Shown here piece by piece: positions 7,747-16,285 of a stretch of DNA of 47,350 bases. Origin of the DNA: a candidate division Zixibacteria bacterium HGW-Zixibacteria-1 (lineage in GTDB: Bacteria > Zixibacteria > MSB-5A5 > GN15 > PGXB01); contig PGXB01000027.1 in assembly GCA_002838945.1 (NCBI GenBank), positions 1 to 47,350 on the forward strand, given 5' to 3'. The number at the start of each line of letters is the position of its first letter. Within the stretch, counting starts at the first letter, position 1. A program made the position numbers and the translations under genes. A model generated the notes under the pieces. The model searched no databases, was not told the DNA's origin, and saw only the letters and a program-made list of their open reading frames with translations.

Positions 7747-8979
7747 TTAACCTGTAACATGGAAAAATTCAGCAAAGCCCTGATAACCCAGCATCAATGA
7801 TACAAGGCCGATTACAGTCAGGATTATTACGGCCGCTTTGGCATAATCCTGGGCCTTCAGCGAACCCAGCAGCAGGGGTTCCTTGCCAAGGTATGCCGAC
7901 GCCGCGTAGAGTTCCTCGCCGATCAAAGTGTAGTCGCAGGCAACCACGAAAAACGGTATTTGCGAAATTTCATCGGTCCCTGAAATCTGGATCGAGCCGG
8001 CGACAACGCCGGTTTCGGCCAAAATCAGCGACTCGGCATAGAACTTACCCATATATAAATTTGTGGCCGGTCGTTCACGAAGCATCACGCCGTTGACGCC
8101 GGCGACATAGGCAAACTGCTGATTGGTCACGAAATAGACCATATCTTCATTAAAGGCGTCCGGGCGGCCCGCATCCAGATATGACGTGCGCACCGTTTCC
8201 TGCGCGACCGTCATAACGATCGGGTCATAGCACGGGACAATCAAACCTGTCTGGTACTCCGCCACTTTTTTGGCGACGCGCCCGAGAATCGTGTAGGACG
8301 CAATCGTGGCAATATCGGCGGCGGTTCCCAGCCCGAGGACATACAAAATCGGCTTGCCCATCTCAGTTGCCCGGCCGATGGCCTCATCGATCGCCTCGAT
8401 GCCGGCCAGACGACGCACATACAGGTCGGCCCCGCCTTTGGCTCTGTTAATGAAGTATATGGTAAGGAACAGAAATCCGGCGACCATCAACAAAACCGGC
8501 AGTCTTTCCCAGTTGAACCATTGGCCGTACGATTGCACCGGCCCGAAAATCTCCGATTCCGAATAAACAGTACTGTCAATAGTCAAAGCCCGGACCTTAT
8601 AATAATAATTTTGATAATCGGGCATATAATCATTATCGCCCTCATTTAGTGCCCCGGCATCCTTGTAACTGTTGACGCCGACCAACAGGCCGGAGCGGAC
8701 GCTGAACGGTCCATCGGGGGTATCTGCCCGGTAAACCATATAGCCGACAAAATCTTTCCGACCCGCCTCCTCATCAGGAGACTCGTCCCAGATCAGATTG
8801 ATCGCATGGCCATGGTCATCCGGAGCATCTTCCGCGGACAGACCCTTTACCGGAGCCGGCGGCGGTGCGACCTGGACCGTATCGGGCGTCTCCATGGTTC
8901 CGGGACTTTCCTGCGCAGAAGTTGTCGCCCATGCAATCATAAGAAGCATAGTGAAAACAACTATCATTTTTAGCTTCAT
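7747..8979 (-). CDS. Module 3, subunit A: exported Fn3 / membrane / DUF6754-like protein (A3)
   Basis: A 410-residue protein. The start at 8979 is chosen because a GAGG site lies 5 bases upstream and a signal peptide follows (MKLKMIVVFTMLLMIAWATTSAQ); an upstream extension in the same frame runs through D2 and is rejected. The order is signal peptide (1-23), a fibronectin type III-like domain (about 45-150), a membrane segment (about 165-185), a cytoplasmic alpha/beta domain (about 190-370) and a C-terminal membrane segment. The cytoplasmic domain has AIGRATEMGKPILYV, a PFFVVACDYTLIGEELYAAS core and LLLGSLKAQD, the features I associate with proteins annotated DUF6754 (from memory). It is more divergent than A1 and A2: the PGINDMD motif is replaced by LGLGTAAD. 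Confidence 0.85.
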   Translation of the reverse strand: MKLKMIVVFTMLLMIAWATTSAQESPGTMETPDTVQVAPPPAPVKGLSAEDAPDDHGHAINLIWDESPDEEAGRKDFVGYMVYRADTPDGPFSVRSGLLVGVNSYKDAGALNEGDNDYMPDYQNYYYKVRALTIDSTVYSESEIFGPVQSYGQWFNWERLPVLLMVAGFLFLTIYFINRAKGGADLYVRRLAGIEAIDEAIGRATEMGKPILYVLGLGTAADIATIASYTILGRVAKKVAEYQTGLIVPCYDPIVMTVAQETVRTSYLDAGRPDAFNEDMVYFVTNQQFAYVAGVNGVMLRERPATNLYMGKFYAESLILAETGVVAGSIQISGTDEISQIPFFVVACDYTLIGEELYAASAYLGKEPLLLGSLKAQDYAKAAVIILTVIGLVSLMLGYQGFAEFFHVTG

Positions 8980-9005
8980 AAAAGCCTCGTGCTGTTTATG
9001 TGAAT

Positions 9006-9830
9006 TTAACTTATTAATCCCAACCAATCTTTGAATAGATATGTGAGGCGGCCGACCAGAAGGGAAACGCGTCCCATCACGGTATAGCCGAATGAGGCTC
9101 CAAAAGTTATCATTAACACCCATATTCCAACTTTCGAGGCAACTCCGAAAAACCCTTTATGCTCCTTCGAGAAAAAGAAGTAAATCAGGCCGCTGAAAAC
9201 CCCGATAAAGATACCCCAGTTGGAAAGCGTCATAACAAGCTGACCGGTCGACGACAGTGAGAGATCGGAGAAAAACGGTCCGATTCCTTTCCAATCGACG
9301 AGCAGCGGCACGAATGTATTGCTGACCTGGCTGATAAAATCGGTTCTCAGATAACGAACCAAATTCAAACCGGCCGTGGTACCGACAATCCAGGCCAGGG
9401 CCCAGCGGGAAATCCAGCCAGCTTTTGAGGACAGTCTCATCAACAGCAAAATGCCAAGAATCAGCGGTACTATATAAAAAATGTTGAATCCCTTGTAGGG
9501 AACACCAAAAGTACTCGATAGGCTTTCCGATAAATTCGGAAGCATGTTGCCGACAATGGTTGACCAGAATCCGACACACATCCAGTAAGCTGCCGAAACA
9601 CCGACAAATAAATTCTCCGCAAACTTATAATAAGGATTATCCTTGTAGAGAAATGAAAAGATGGCCAGAGTCAGAAATGCGGCCAGAGTTAAGAGGAAGG
9701 CATCGCGGACAGAAAACCATAACCCTGAATCCTCATCATGAATGGCAATACCCTTGATGATCCAACTGATCAGGAAAAAGGCGATGACAGCCGCCAGAAT
9801 AATCTTACTAATCCGCTTCGAGTCAGCCAT
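9006..9830 (-). CDS. Module 2, subunit D: polytopic membrane protein (D2)
   Basis: A 274-residue D-family membrane protein. The start at 9830 is preferred over an upstream ATG at 9857 because GGAG lies 5 bases before it and it begins one base after the C2 stop (TGAAATG arrangement). It has an extra N-terminal membrane segment (KIILAAVIAFFLISWIIKG) that D1 and D3 lack, then the family motifs FLYKDNPYYK, GVSAAYW, WISRWALAW, KEHKGFFG and GIWVLMITFGASFGYTVMGR. About seven membrane segments are expected. The strong C-terminal motif conservation against weak conservation elsewhere points to a shared protein-contact or functional site. Function unknown. Confidence 0.85.
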   Translation of the reverse strand: MADSKRISKIILAAVIAFFLISWIIKGIAIHDEDSGLWFSVRDAFLLTLAAFLTLAIFSFLYKDNPYYKFAENLFVGVSAAYWMCVGFWSTIVGNMLPNLSESLSSTFGVPYKGFNIFYIVPLILGILLLMRLSSKAGWISRWALAWIVGTTAGLNLVRYLRTDFISQVSNTFVPLLVDWKGIGPFFSDLSLSSTGQLVMTLSNWGIFIGVFSGLIYFFFSKEHKGFFGVASKVGIWVLMITFGASFGYTVMGRVSLLVGRLTYLFKDWLGLIS

Positions 9831-9831
9831 T

Positions 9832-10743
9832 TCAGCTCCGCTTCCGTTTCGATACAAAGTATGAAATATTTCCGATAACGATAAAGGCCATGACTATCAA
9901 ATGGGCCAGGGTCTGGGGACCCATCATTTTAATTCCCGGTGTGGGTGATTTTTCGAATCGCTTATATACTTTTTTAAGCTGCGATTCATACTCGGCCGCA
10001 CCTTTTATTCCGCCCAGAAGCCCCACCATCTGTTTGGGATAATACGGATACAGCAGCGGCGCCGATACGGCCGCGCAGCCTCCCGCCGTCGGTATATTAC
10101 CCTGTGACCCGGCGAAAAGGATCCATTCTTTGACCCCGGGATAGCCGCCGCCGATAGAAATCAGAAGATCCATATCCTTGAGCGATCGAATGCCGTTGAA
10201 TATCGCCAATGAGTCAAGATCCCTGCCGTCCACATCCGTCAAATACATTTTTCTGAAATCGGTGATGATGACATTCAGAACCCCGGTGCCGCCCGCCTTA
10301 AAGCCGATATTAATGTAGTCGACACCATAAACCTTGTCGGGAAAATCTTTTTTGACGACAGAATCAATGGCCGTCCCCGCCAGCGACTGCCCGGTTGCCC
10401 AGAGACACATGACATAAACCCTGTGCCCCTTGGCCAGAGCATGCCGCAAAAAGGCGTTCGACATCGGTTCAACTTCGGGAGCCATCGAAGGGCCGTAATC
10501 GTACGACAGCAGTATCTTCGATCCCGCGGGCAGATTTTCGATCTTATTAAAAACATCCATGACAATCGGAGTTGCTTTTTCGGAAAAAGTAATATTGAAC
10601 AAAAGCGGCACCGATACCGACAAGCCGATAAACAGGAAAATTATCTGCCTCTCCACTTCTTTGCCGCGCAGGGATAAAATGAACAGCCAGAGCAATCCGA
10701 TCGCTATGATAATCAATGATATGATCAAACCTATATTACTCAT
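9832..10743 (-). CDS. Module 2, subunit C: membrane-anchored Rossmann-like protein (C2)
   Basis: A 303-residue C-family protein with two N-terminal hydrophobic segments (about 4-24 and 33-55), a soluble domain (about 65-270) and a C-terminal anchor (about 278-296, IVMAFIVIGNISYFVSKRKR). The soluble part has LLSYDYGPSMAPEVEP, a 'GVDYINIGFKAGG' strand-loop also found in C1 (YGRDYVNLGFQTGN), a GGGYPGVKEW motif, and GLLGGIKGAAEYE shared with C1. The start overlaps the end of B2 by 8 bases, which implies coupled translation. Gly-rich loops after predicted strands would fit nucleotide or substrate binding, but no named motif is present. Confidence 0.85.
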   Translation of the reverse strand: MSNIGLIISLIIIAIGLLWLFILSLRGKEVERQIIFLFIGLSVSVPLLFNITFSEKATPIVMDVFNKIENLPAGSKILLSYDYGPSMAPEVEPMSNAFLRHALAKGHRVYVMCLWATGQSLAGTAIDSVVKKDFPDKVYGVDYINIGFKAGGTGVLNVIITDFRKMYLTDVDGRDLDSLAIFNGIRSLKDMDLLISIGGGYPGVKEWILFAGSQGNIPTAGGCAAVSAPLLYPYYPKQMVGLLGGIKGAAEYESQLKKVYKRFEKSPTPGIKMMGPQTLAHLIVMAFIVIGNISYFVSKRKRS

Positions 10744-11413
10744 TGTCCGTCCCCAGATGTGTTCGTTCGACGCCGAGTATCAGCCGTAACGACATCGATA
10801 CGACCCCCAGTGCAATACCGATCATAATGGCTCTCTGCCCGGCCAGGTTGGGCGAAGTCATAATCCAGATGGCCAGGTTGGGGATTTGCAGGATGGAAAA
10901 TGATTCCGGGATCCAGGAAGTGGCATAGACACCAAGCGGCGTTCGGCCCAGCAGAATGATAAATGCCGCCACCAGAAGAATGGTGGCATCGCTGTTCTTG
11001 GCCCGGAAAGCGCGATACGACGCTGACGCGACATAGAAGGCCAGAAGGGCATACATGGTGGCGCCCAGCGGATTGAAAATCCAGTCGTACATCATCTGGA
11101 ACATCGACCCGGGAGCCGCCACATCGGCGGTAATACCGCCGGGATTAAATAATTTGCCAAGTCCTGCCGCCAGCATAACAATGAAAGCGACAACCGTAAC
11201 TATCGAAAAGCCCCAATCGGTTCTTTTCTTGAAAATCTTATCCGCATGAACACGTATCAAATTGCCGCCGCCGAGAAAGAAAGCAAAGACGGCGATAATA
11301 TCGAAAAACAGCGAGAAATCCTCACCGAGCGTCTCGATCGGAGGAAAGAAAACCGACAGGACCAGCACGGTTCCGACAACAAAAGTAATGGCTAATGGTA
11401 TCTGTTTTTTCAA
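10736..11413 (-). CDS. Module 2, subunit B: small polytopic membrane protein (B2)
   Basis: A 225-residue B-family membrane protein. It has the MKKQIPLAITFVVG start, an FFPP loop where B1 and B3 have IPH, LAFYVASASYRAFRAKNSDA in the middle, and RAIMIGIALGVVSMSLRLIL followed by GVERTHLG at the C terminus. Compared with B1 and B3 it carries an extra loop around residue 95-105 (FNPGGITADVAAPG). It lies 22 bases after A2 and overlaps C2 by 8 bases. About six membrane segments; no known function. Confidence 0.85.
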   Translation of the reverse strand: MKKQIPLAITFVVGTVLVLSVFFPPIETLGEDFSLFFDIIAVFAFFLGGGNLIRVHADKIFKKRTDWGFSIVTVVAFIVMLAAGLGKLFNPGGITADVAAPGSMFQMMYDWIFNPLGATMYALLAFYVASASYRAFRAKNSDATILLVAAFIILLGRTPLGVYATSWIPESFSILQIPNLAIWIMTSPNLAGQRAIMIGIALGVVSMSLRLILGVERTHLGTDNE

Positions 11414-11435
11414 TCCAATCTCCGGCTTTCAATCA

Positions 11436-12665
11436 TCAGCTTTGAACATTGAAAATTTTAATCATAAACTCATACAAATCCACGAAAATTTCTACACCCC
11501 AGGCACTGGCAATGGTCGCGGATAAGACGCCGATCAATATCGCCACCATCGCCAGGAACTTGCCCACATCCTGACCCTTAAGAGAACCAAGCTGTTTCGG
11601 CTCGTTGGATAGATAGGCCGAGGCCGCAAAAAGCTCCTCCCCGATCAAAGTATAGTCGCAGGCCGCCACAAAAAACGGCAGCTGCGCCGGCATGGCGGTT
11701 CCGGCGATCTGGATGGCCCCGATCGAATTGCCGGTTTCGGCAAGAATCAGCGATTCGGCAAAAAAGGCGCCGAGATAGAAACATGTCGCCGGCTTTTCTC
11801 TGACCATAATACCGTCAACCGCCGCTACATAGCCGAATTGCTCATCGGTAATATAACGAACCATGTCATCATTATAGGCATCCGGGCGGCCCGCCCCCAT
11901 ATAAGCTTCCTTGATGGTCTCGCGGGCGGTTGTCATCACGATCGAGCGCGATACCGGCATATTTATCTTTATATCATAATCGGCCACCACCTTGGCCACA
12001 CGGCCGAGAATAGTGATACCGGCAATAGTCTGAACATCATCCATGTCATTGATGCCGGGAATAAATAGAATGGGACGGCCCATTTCGGTGGCCCGGCCAA
12101 TGGCCTCATCGATCGCTTCAAGACCGGCGATCTTTCTGATAAACAGCTTCCGGCCGCGCTTGGCATGGGCTATGAAAAATGTGACCGAACCGGCTATCAG
12201 GAGACCGATAATAAAAAGATTCAGCAATCTAAAGTTAATGAATTCGGTGTTGGGAACAACCGGGTCGGACTCGGCGGAAAATATCTGACCGCCGCTATAA
12301 TTGAGGCCGATTTTATAGACATAGGCAATACCGTTTTCGACCGACTTGTCCTTGAAGGAACTATCGCCGGGAAGAACCGCGCCAACCAGCGTAAACTCAT
12401 CCGATCCGTCTGCCGCCCGATAAATATCATACCCCAGAATCCTGCCCGAAGCATCGTCATCCGGGGAAATTGTCCAGGACACTCCGGTATTGTCGCCGCG
12501 GTCATAATTAAAATCTTTGGCAATAACATTGGTCGGCGGCGCCGGTAAAAAAACTTCGTGAGATAAGGTATCTTCGGCGGCAGGTTCGGGTTCCTGTGCC
12601 GCAACGGGCAATGATAGAAGGGCAAAAAAAAGAAAAATAAAAATCGAAATCTTCTGTAATTTCAT
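11436..12665 (-). CDS. Module 2, subunit A: exported Fn3 / membrane / DUF6754-like protein (A2)
   Basis: A 409-residue protein. The ATG at 12665 is chosen because a clear signal peptide follows (MKLQKISIFIFLFFALLSLP...AAQ); the open frame continues upstream only as a shadow of D1. After the signal come a Fn3-like domain (about 40-150), a membrane segment (about 160-180, LLNLFIIGLLIAGSVTFF), a cytoplasmic domain and a C-terminal membrane segment. Shared with A1: IAGLEAIDEAIGRATEMGRP, PGINDMDDVQTIAG, GRPDAYNDD, NSIGAIQIAGT and LPFFVAACDYTLIGEELFAA. It starts 23 bases after D1. The Fn3 part would sit outside the cell membrane and the conserved alpha/beta domain inside. Confidence 0.87.
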   Translation of the reverse strand: MKLQKISIFIFLFFALLSLPVAAQEPEPAAEDTLSHEVFLPAPPTNVIAKDFNYDRGDNTGVSWTISPDDDASGRILGYDIYRAADGSDEFTLVGAVLPGDSSFKDKSVENGIAYVYKIGLNYSGGQIFSAESDPVVPNTEFINFRLLNLFIIGLLIAGSVTFFIAHAKRGRKLFIRKIAGLEAIDEAIGRATEMGRPILFIPGINDMDDVQTIAGITILGRVAKVVADYDIKINMPVSRSIVMTTARETIKEAYMGAGRPDAYNDDMVRYITDEQFGYVAAVDGIMVREKPATCFYLGAFFAESLILAETGNSIGAIQIAGTAMPAQLPFFVAACDYTLIGEELFAASAYLSNEPKQLGSLKGQDVGKFLAMVAILIGVLSATIASAWGVEIFVDLYEFMIKIFNVQS

Positions 12666-12688
12666 CACTTTGAATAAATCATCTTTCA

Positions 12689-13333
12689 CTATTGGATCAT
12701 TCCCAGCCAATCTCCAAAAATAAAATCCATCCGACCAATCAATAGCGACATACGACTCATAACCGTATAGCCAAATGATGCCCCGAAAGTTATCATTATG
12801 ACCCAGATACCAATCTTGGCGGCACCGCCAAAGGCTCCCACATGCTCCTTGGAAAAATAAAAATATACCAGACCTGTAAAAGTGCCGACCACGACAACCA
12901 GATTGGCCACGATCGTACCAAAGGATGCCGAGAAAATCGACGCTCCGTAATGGGTGCTGAAAAAGGGCAGAATCGAACTCTGCACCTGAGCCATCACGTT
13001 GGAGGAGAAATAATTCATCAGATACAAACCGGCAATGGCGCCGACAATAAAGGCCAGCGGCCAGCGGGAAATCCACCCAATACTGGGGATCAGCCTTAAA
13101 ATCATCATAAAACCAAGAATGGCTCCGACCAGCAGCATATAATCATGATTGACGGAGACACCGACATACAACTTTCCATACAGATTATCCCAGTATGAAA
13201 CAACAAACCAATAGCCGGCCGATATCCCGACAAAGACCGCTTCGCTGAGTTTGTACCACGGGTTGTCTTTATAAAGAAATGATATTATTCCCAGTGTAAA
13301 AAAGGCCGCCAGCCAGGTCCCAAATAATTCCAT
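12689..13333 (-). CDS. Module 1, subunit D: polytopic membrane protein (D1)
   Basis: A 214-residue D-family membrane protein, the shortest of the three, with six predicted membrane segments (about 3-19, 28-45, 64-82, 90-107, 137-160, 172-192). It carries FLYKDNPWYKLSE, VGISAGYW, GWISRWPLAF, SKEHVGAFGG and GIWVIMITFGASFGYTVMSR followed by MSLLIGR and a DWLGMIQ end. D1 defines the core of the family; D2 and D3 add a membrane segment at the N and C terminus respectively. It starts 41 bases after C1, the largest gap inside the operon. Function unknown. Confidence 0.85.
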   Translation of the reverse strand: MELFGTWLAAFFTLGIISFLYKDNPWYKLSEAVFVGISAGYWFVVSYWDNLYGKLYVGVSVNHDYMLLVGAILGFMMILRLIPSIGWISRWPLAFIVGAIAGLYLMNYFSSNVMAQVQSSILPFFSTHYGASIFSASFGTIVANLVVVVGTFTGLVYFYFSKEHVGAFGGAAKIGIWVIMITFGASFGYTVMSRMSLLIGRMDFIFGDWLGMIQ

Positions 13334-13374
13334 ATTATCTTACTCCGGTTTGTATCAAACCAAGCGCCTCATTT

Positions 13375-14358
13375 TTATTTCCTGCTTCTTTTCTCACCTA
13401 GAAAAAAGGCCGCATTACCAATAATGATAAAAGCGATAACAATAACATGTGCAAACGACTGGGAAACCATAAACTTGGTCCCTTTGCCGAGAACCCCGGT
13501 AACCTTCTCAAATTCCGCGGCCCCGTTCAAGCCACCCAGAAGACCAACCAATTGTCCCGATCTGATGTATGGATATACCTGAGGAGCCTGAACCGCGGTA
13601 TTTCCCGCGCCAAGCTTAACACCAAAGCGGTCAACGCCAATTTGCACCCATTCAATCGTCCCCGGATAACCGGCGGACAAATTGAACGAAAAATCTATAT
13701 TCGAAAAATTGGATATATTCTTGACAAGTTCCAGCGAATCATAGGGCGTTCCGTAATAATCGCTCTGAAACATACTCTTGAAACTGCCGCCCATGCGCTG
13801 AATGACAAATTCATTTCCGGTCTGGAAGCCGAGGTTGACATAATCCCGGCCATATTGAAGATTGAGCGCCTGGATATCCGGCGATTCCATGATTTTCTGG
13901 ATGGCCAGTTCCGCCTGTTGCGGTCCCTGGGGCCAAAGCCCCATTATTATTACCTTAAGATCACGTTTAAAGCAAAGTCCGAAAAATGATTCAGCCATCG
14001 GTTGCAGCTCCGGCGCCGACGGCGGATCATAGTCCAGCGACACCAGCACTTTCGAGCCCGGCTTCAGATCCATGACGGTGTCATACAGCGCTTTCACCTC
14101 AGGCGAAAGCTCGATCTTCTGCTGGATGCTCATAAAGAAAGGCAGAACCACGGCGATACCGACAAAAAGGAAAACGACCCGACGCTCGTAAACTTTACCC
14201 TGAATGGTCCTGACCAGAATAAAAAGCAGGAACAGCGCAATCAAAACTATAATAATATATGAAACTGCCGTTGAAAATACGACCGGTTTGGGAATGACAA
14301 AGTAGAAGAACAATGTCAGAATTAGTACGCCCGCATATACCAGAAAATCCTTTTTCAT
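13375..14358 (-). CDS. Module 1, subunit C: membrane-anchored Rossmann-like protein (C1)
   Basis: A 327-residue C-family protein with three N-terminal hydrophobic segments (about 5-22, 30-50, 70-88), a soluble domain (about 95-290) and a C-terminal anchor (HVIVIAFIIIGNAAFFLGEKR). The domain has GSKVLVSLDYDPPSAPELQP, MGLWPQGPQQAELAIQK, the 'DYYGTPYDS' motif shared with C3, SAGYPGTIEW shared with C2, and GLLGGLNGAAEFE. Its ATG overlaps the B1 stop codon by one base (TAATG), a sign of translational coupling. Which side of the membrane the domain faces is uncertain, because the number of N-terminal segments differs between copies. Confidence 0.85.
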   Translation of the reverse strand: MKKDFLVYAGVLILTLFFYFVIPKPVVFSTAVSYIIIVLIALFLLFILVRTIQGKVYERRVVFLFVGIAVVLPFFMSIQQKIELSPEVKALYDTVMDLKPGSKVLVSLDYDPPSAPELQPMAESFFGLCFKRDLKVIIMGLWPQGPQQAELAIQKIMESPDIQALNLQYGRDYVNLGFQTGNEFVIQRMGGSFKSMFQSDYYGTPYDSLELVKNISNFSNIDFSFNLSAGYPGTIEWVQIGVDRFGVKLGAGNTAVQAPQVYPYIRSGQLVGLLGGLNGAAEFEKVTGVLGKGTKFMVSQSFAHVIVIAFIIIGNAAFFLGEKRSRK

Positions 14359-15011
14359 TATTCACCTCCAAGATGCGCCCGCTCGATCCCAAGAATGATC
14401 CTGAGCGACGTGGAAACTATGCCCAGCGCAATACCGATCATGATGGCCCGCTGGCCGGCCCCGTTGATATAGTTCATTATCCAGGAAGCTACTTTTGACG
14501 GATATATGACTTCGGGAAGATGAAAAATTCCTGCAATTGCATCGCCGACCGGAACCCGGCCGATCATGACAAAGAAGGCCGCAACCAGGAGCAGAGTAGC
14601 CTCGAGATTTCTGGCCCGAAAGGCCCGATAGGAGGCCGACGCCACAAAAAAGGCCAGCAAGGCAAACATTGTGGCCGACAGCGGCGTGTATATCCACTGG
14701 TAAAGCCAGTCGAATTTGGTGCCAAAATCACGAAACCCCTCGCCTCCGGAAAATCCAATAAGCACTATCAGGGCAAATGATACAACGATCACGATCGAAT
14801 AGCCCCAGTCGCGACTCTTACGGTAAACCTTATCGAAGGAAATTTTCAGCAAATTGAGCGCCCCGAGCCAAATGGCACAGGCGCCGATAATGGAGAACCA
14901 GTCTGAAAACCAGTTATTCAACTGATTGAAAGGATAGTGAGGAATAAAGTATTGAATCAGGAAAACGAATCCAACCACCGCAGTTATTATCATCGGAATT
15001 TCACGACGCAT
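14358..15011 (-). CDS. Module 1, subunit B: small polytopic membrane protein (B1)
   Basis: A 217-residue B-family membrane protein with about six membrane segments. Motifs are MRREIPMIITAVVG at the start, QYFIPHYP in the first loop, LLAFFVASASYRAFRARNLE in the middle and RAIMIGIALGIVSTSLRIIL with GIERAHLG at the end. The B copies keep their C-terminal third much better than their loops. It lies 18 bases after A1 and overlaps C1 by one base. No catalytic or transporter motif was recognised. Confidence 0.85.
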   Translation of the reverse strand: MRREIPMIITAVVGFVFLIQYFIPHYPFNQLNNWFSDWFSIIGACAIWLGALNLLKISFDKVYRKSRDWGYSIVIVVSFALIVLIGFSGGEGFRDFGTKFDWLYQWIYTPLSATMFALLAFFVASASYRAFRARNLEATLLLVAAFFVMIGRVPVGDAIAGIFHLPEVIYPSKVASWIMNYINGAGQRAIMIGIALGIVSTSLRIILGIERAHLGGE

Positions 15012-15029
15012 ATGCCAGTCCTCTTATTC

Positions 15030-16277
15030 CTATTCGCCTATTACTCTAAAAAAGTTGGAGAATTGATATAAATTAAACGTCTCCAATATCACACCGATTA
15101 TAATCGATAACAAAATGGCGGCTTTGGCCGCATCCTGCCCTTTGATGGAACCAAGAAGCCGGGGTTCGCGGCTGAGATAAGCCGACGCTGCAAAAAGCTC
15201 TTCGCCGATCAAAGTATAGTCACACGAGGCCACGAAAAAGGGCAATTGCGAGGGCTGCCCTGTTCCGGCTATCTGGATGGCGCCGATTGAGTTACCTGTT
15301 TCGGCCATAATCAGCGACTCGGCAAAAAAGGCGCCCATATAAAAAATCGTGGCCGGTTTATCGCGGACAATAATTCCATCTATCGCGGCCGCATATCCAA
15401 ATTGATCATCGGTAATGTAATGAACCTGATCTTCATTGAAGGCATCCGGCCGACCCGCCTTGCTGTAAGATTCCTTGACGATTTCCTTCGCCGTAATCAT
15501 AACCAGCGAACGACTGACCGGCACTTCGATCTGGGTCTCATACTCAGCCGCCAATTGGGCCACCCGGCCGAGAATGGCCACACCGGCAATAGTCTGGACA
15601 TTATCCATATCATTGATGCCGGGTACGAACAAAATCTTCCGGCCCATTTCGGTGGCTCGGCCAACAGCCTCATCAACCGATTCCAGACCGGCGATTTTCC
15701 TGATATATAACTCCTGTCCCGATTTTGCCTTCTGTATAAAGAAAAATATCGCGACACAAACAAAAATGGTCCCGACAAAAACATTGATTCGCTCCATATT
15801 GAACCATTGGGCCGAAGACTTGACCGGACCGACCGGATCGGATTCGGAAAGCACCGACCAGATGACGCTGCCGCCACGTTTGAGCTCATTAACAGCGGCC
15901 ACCCGATAAAAATATTCCACCCCGTCCTTGACGGCATTGTCAATAAATTCGACCTTGCCGGCAGGGACATCTCCCACCACCGTAAATGAATCGGCTCCGA
16001 CTTCTGACCGCATAACGCGGTAGGCGGTAACCTTACCGTCCTCATGATCATCAACCGATATGTCCCAATCGATACGGATTGCACCGCCGCCGTCATTCGG
16101 CTGATCCTTAACAACAATATTTTTGGGAATAACCGGCATTACATCCGGCGGAACCTGAATCAGAGTATCAGCGGCGGCCTGTGATGAATCAATCATTTCC
16201 TGGGCCGACAAAGAAACTGTCGCCGCAAAAACCGCCAGCAGCGCCAGAATAGAAAATTTGAAAATATAAGATTTCAT
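15030..16277 (-). CDS. Module 1, subunit A: exported Fn3 / membrane / DUF6754-like protein (A1)
   Basis: A 415-residue protein and the first gene of the 12-gene operon. A signal peptide (1-25, ending SLSAQ) is followed by a Fn3-like domain (about 48-150, PKNIVVKDQPNDGG onwards), a membrane segment (about 163-183) and a cytoplasmic alpha/beta domain with ESVDEAVGRATEMGRKILFV, PGINDMDNVQTIAG, GRPDAFNEDQVHYITDDQFG, NSIGAIQIAGTGQPSQLPFF and CDYTLIGEELFAASAYLS, then a C-terminal membrane segment. The domain resembles proteins annotated DUF6754 (from memory). The ATG lacks a well-placed Shine-Dalgarno: the best candidate, GTGAGG, lies about 15 bases away, inside the arm of a leader hairpin, which could link hairpin folding to expression. 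Confidence 0.88.
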   Translation of the reverse strand: MKSYIFKFSILALLAVFAATVSLSAQEMIDSSQAAADTLIQVPPDVMPVIPKNIVVKDQPNDGGGAIRIDWDISVDDHEDGKVTAYRVMRSEVGADSFTVVGDVPAGKVEFIDNAVKDGVEYFYRVAAVNELKRGGSVIWSVLSESDPVGPVKSSAQWFNMERINVFVGTIFVCVAIFFFIQKAKSGQELYIRKIAGLESVDEAVGRATEMGRKILFVPGINDMDNVQTIAGVAILGRVAQLAAEYETQIEVPVSRSLVMITAKEIVKESYSKAGRPDAFNEDQVHYITDDQFGYAAAIDGIIVRDKPATIFYMGAFFAESLIMAETGNSIGAIQIAGTGQPSQLPFFVASCDYTLIGEELFAASAYLSREPRLLGSIKGQDAAKAAILLSIIIGVILETFNLYQFSNFFRVIGE

Positions 16278-16285
16278 ATTAAATC

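Noticed and set aside
11436-13076. 546-codon reading of A2
   Set aside because: The upstream part is out-of-frame sequence of D1; a clear signal peptide starts at 12665 and matches A1 and A3.
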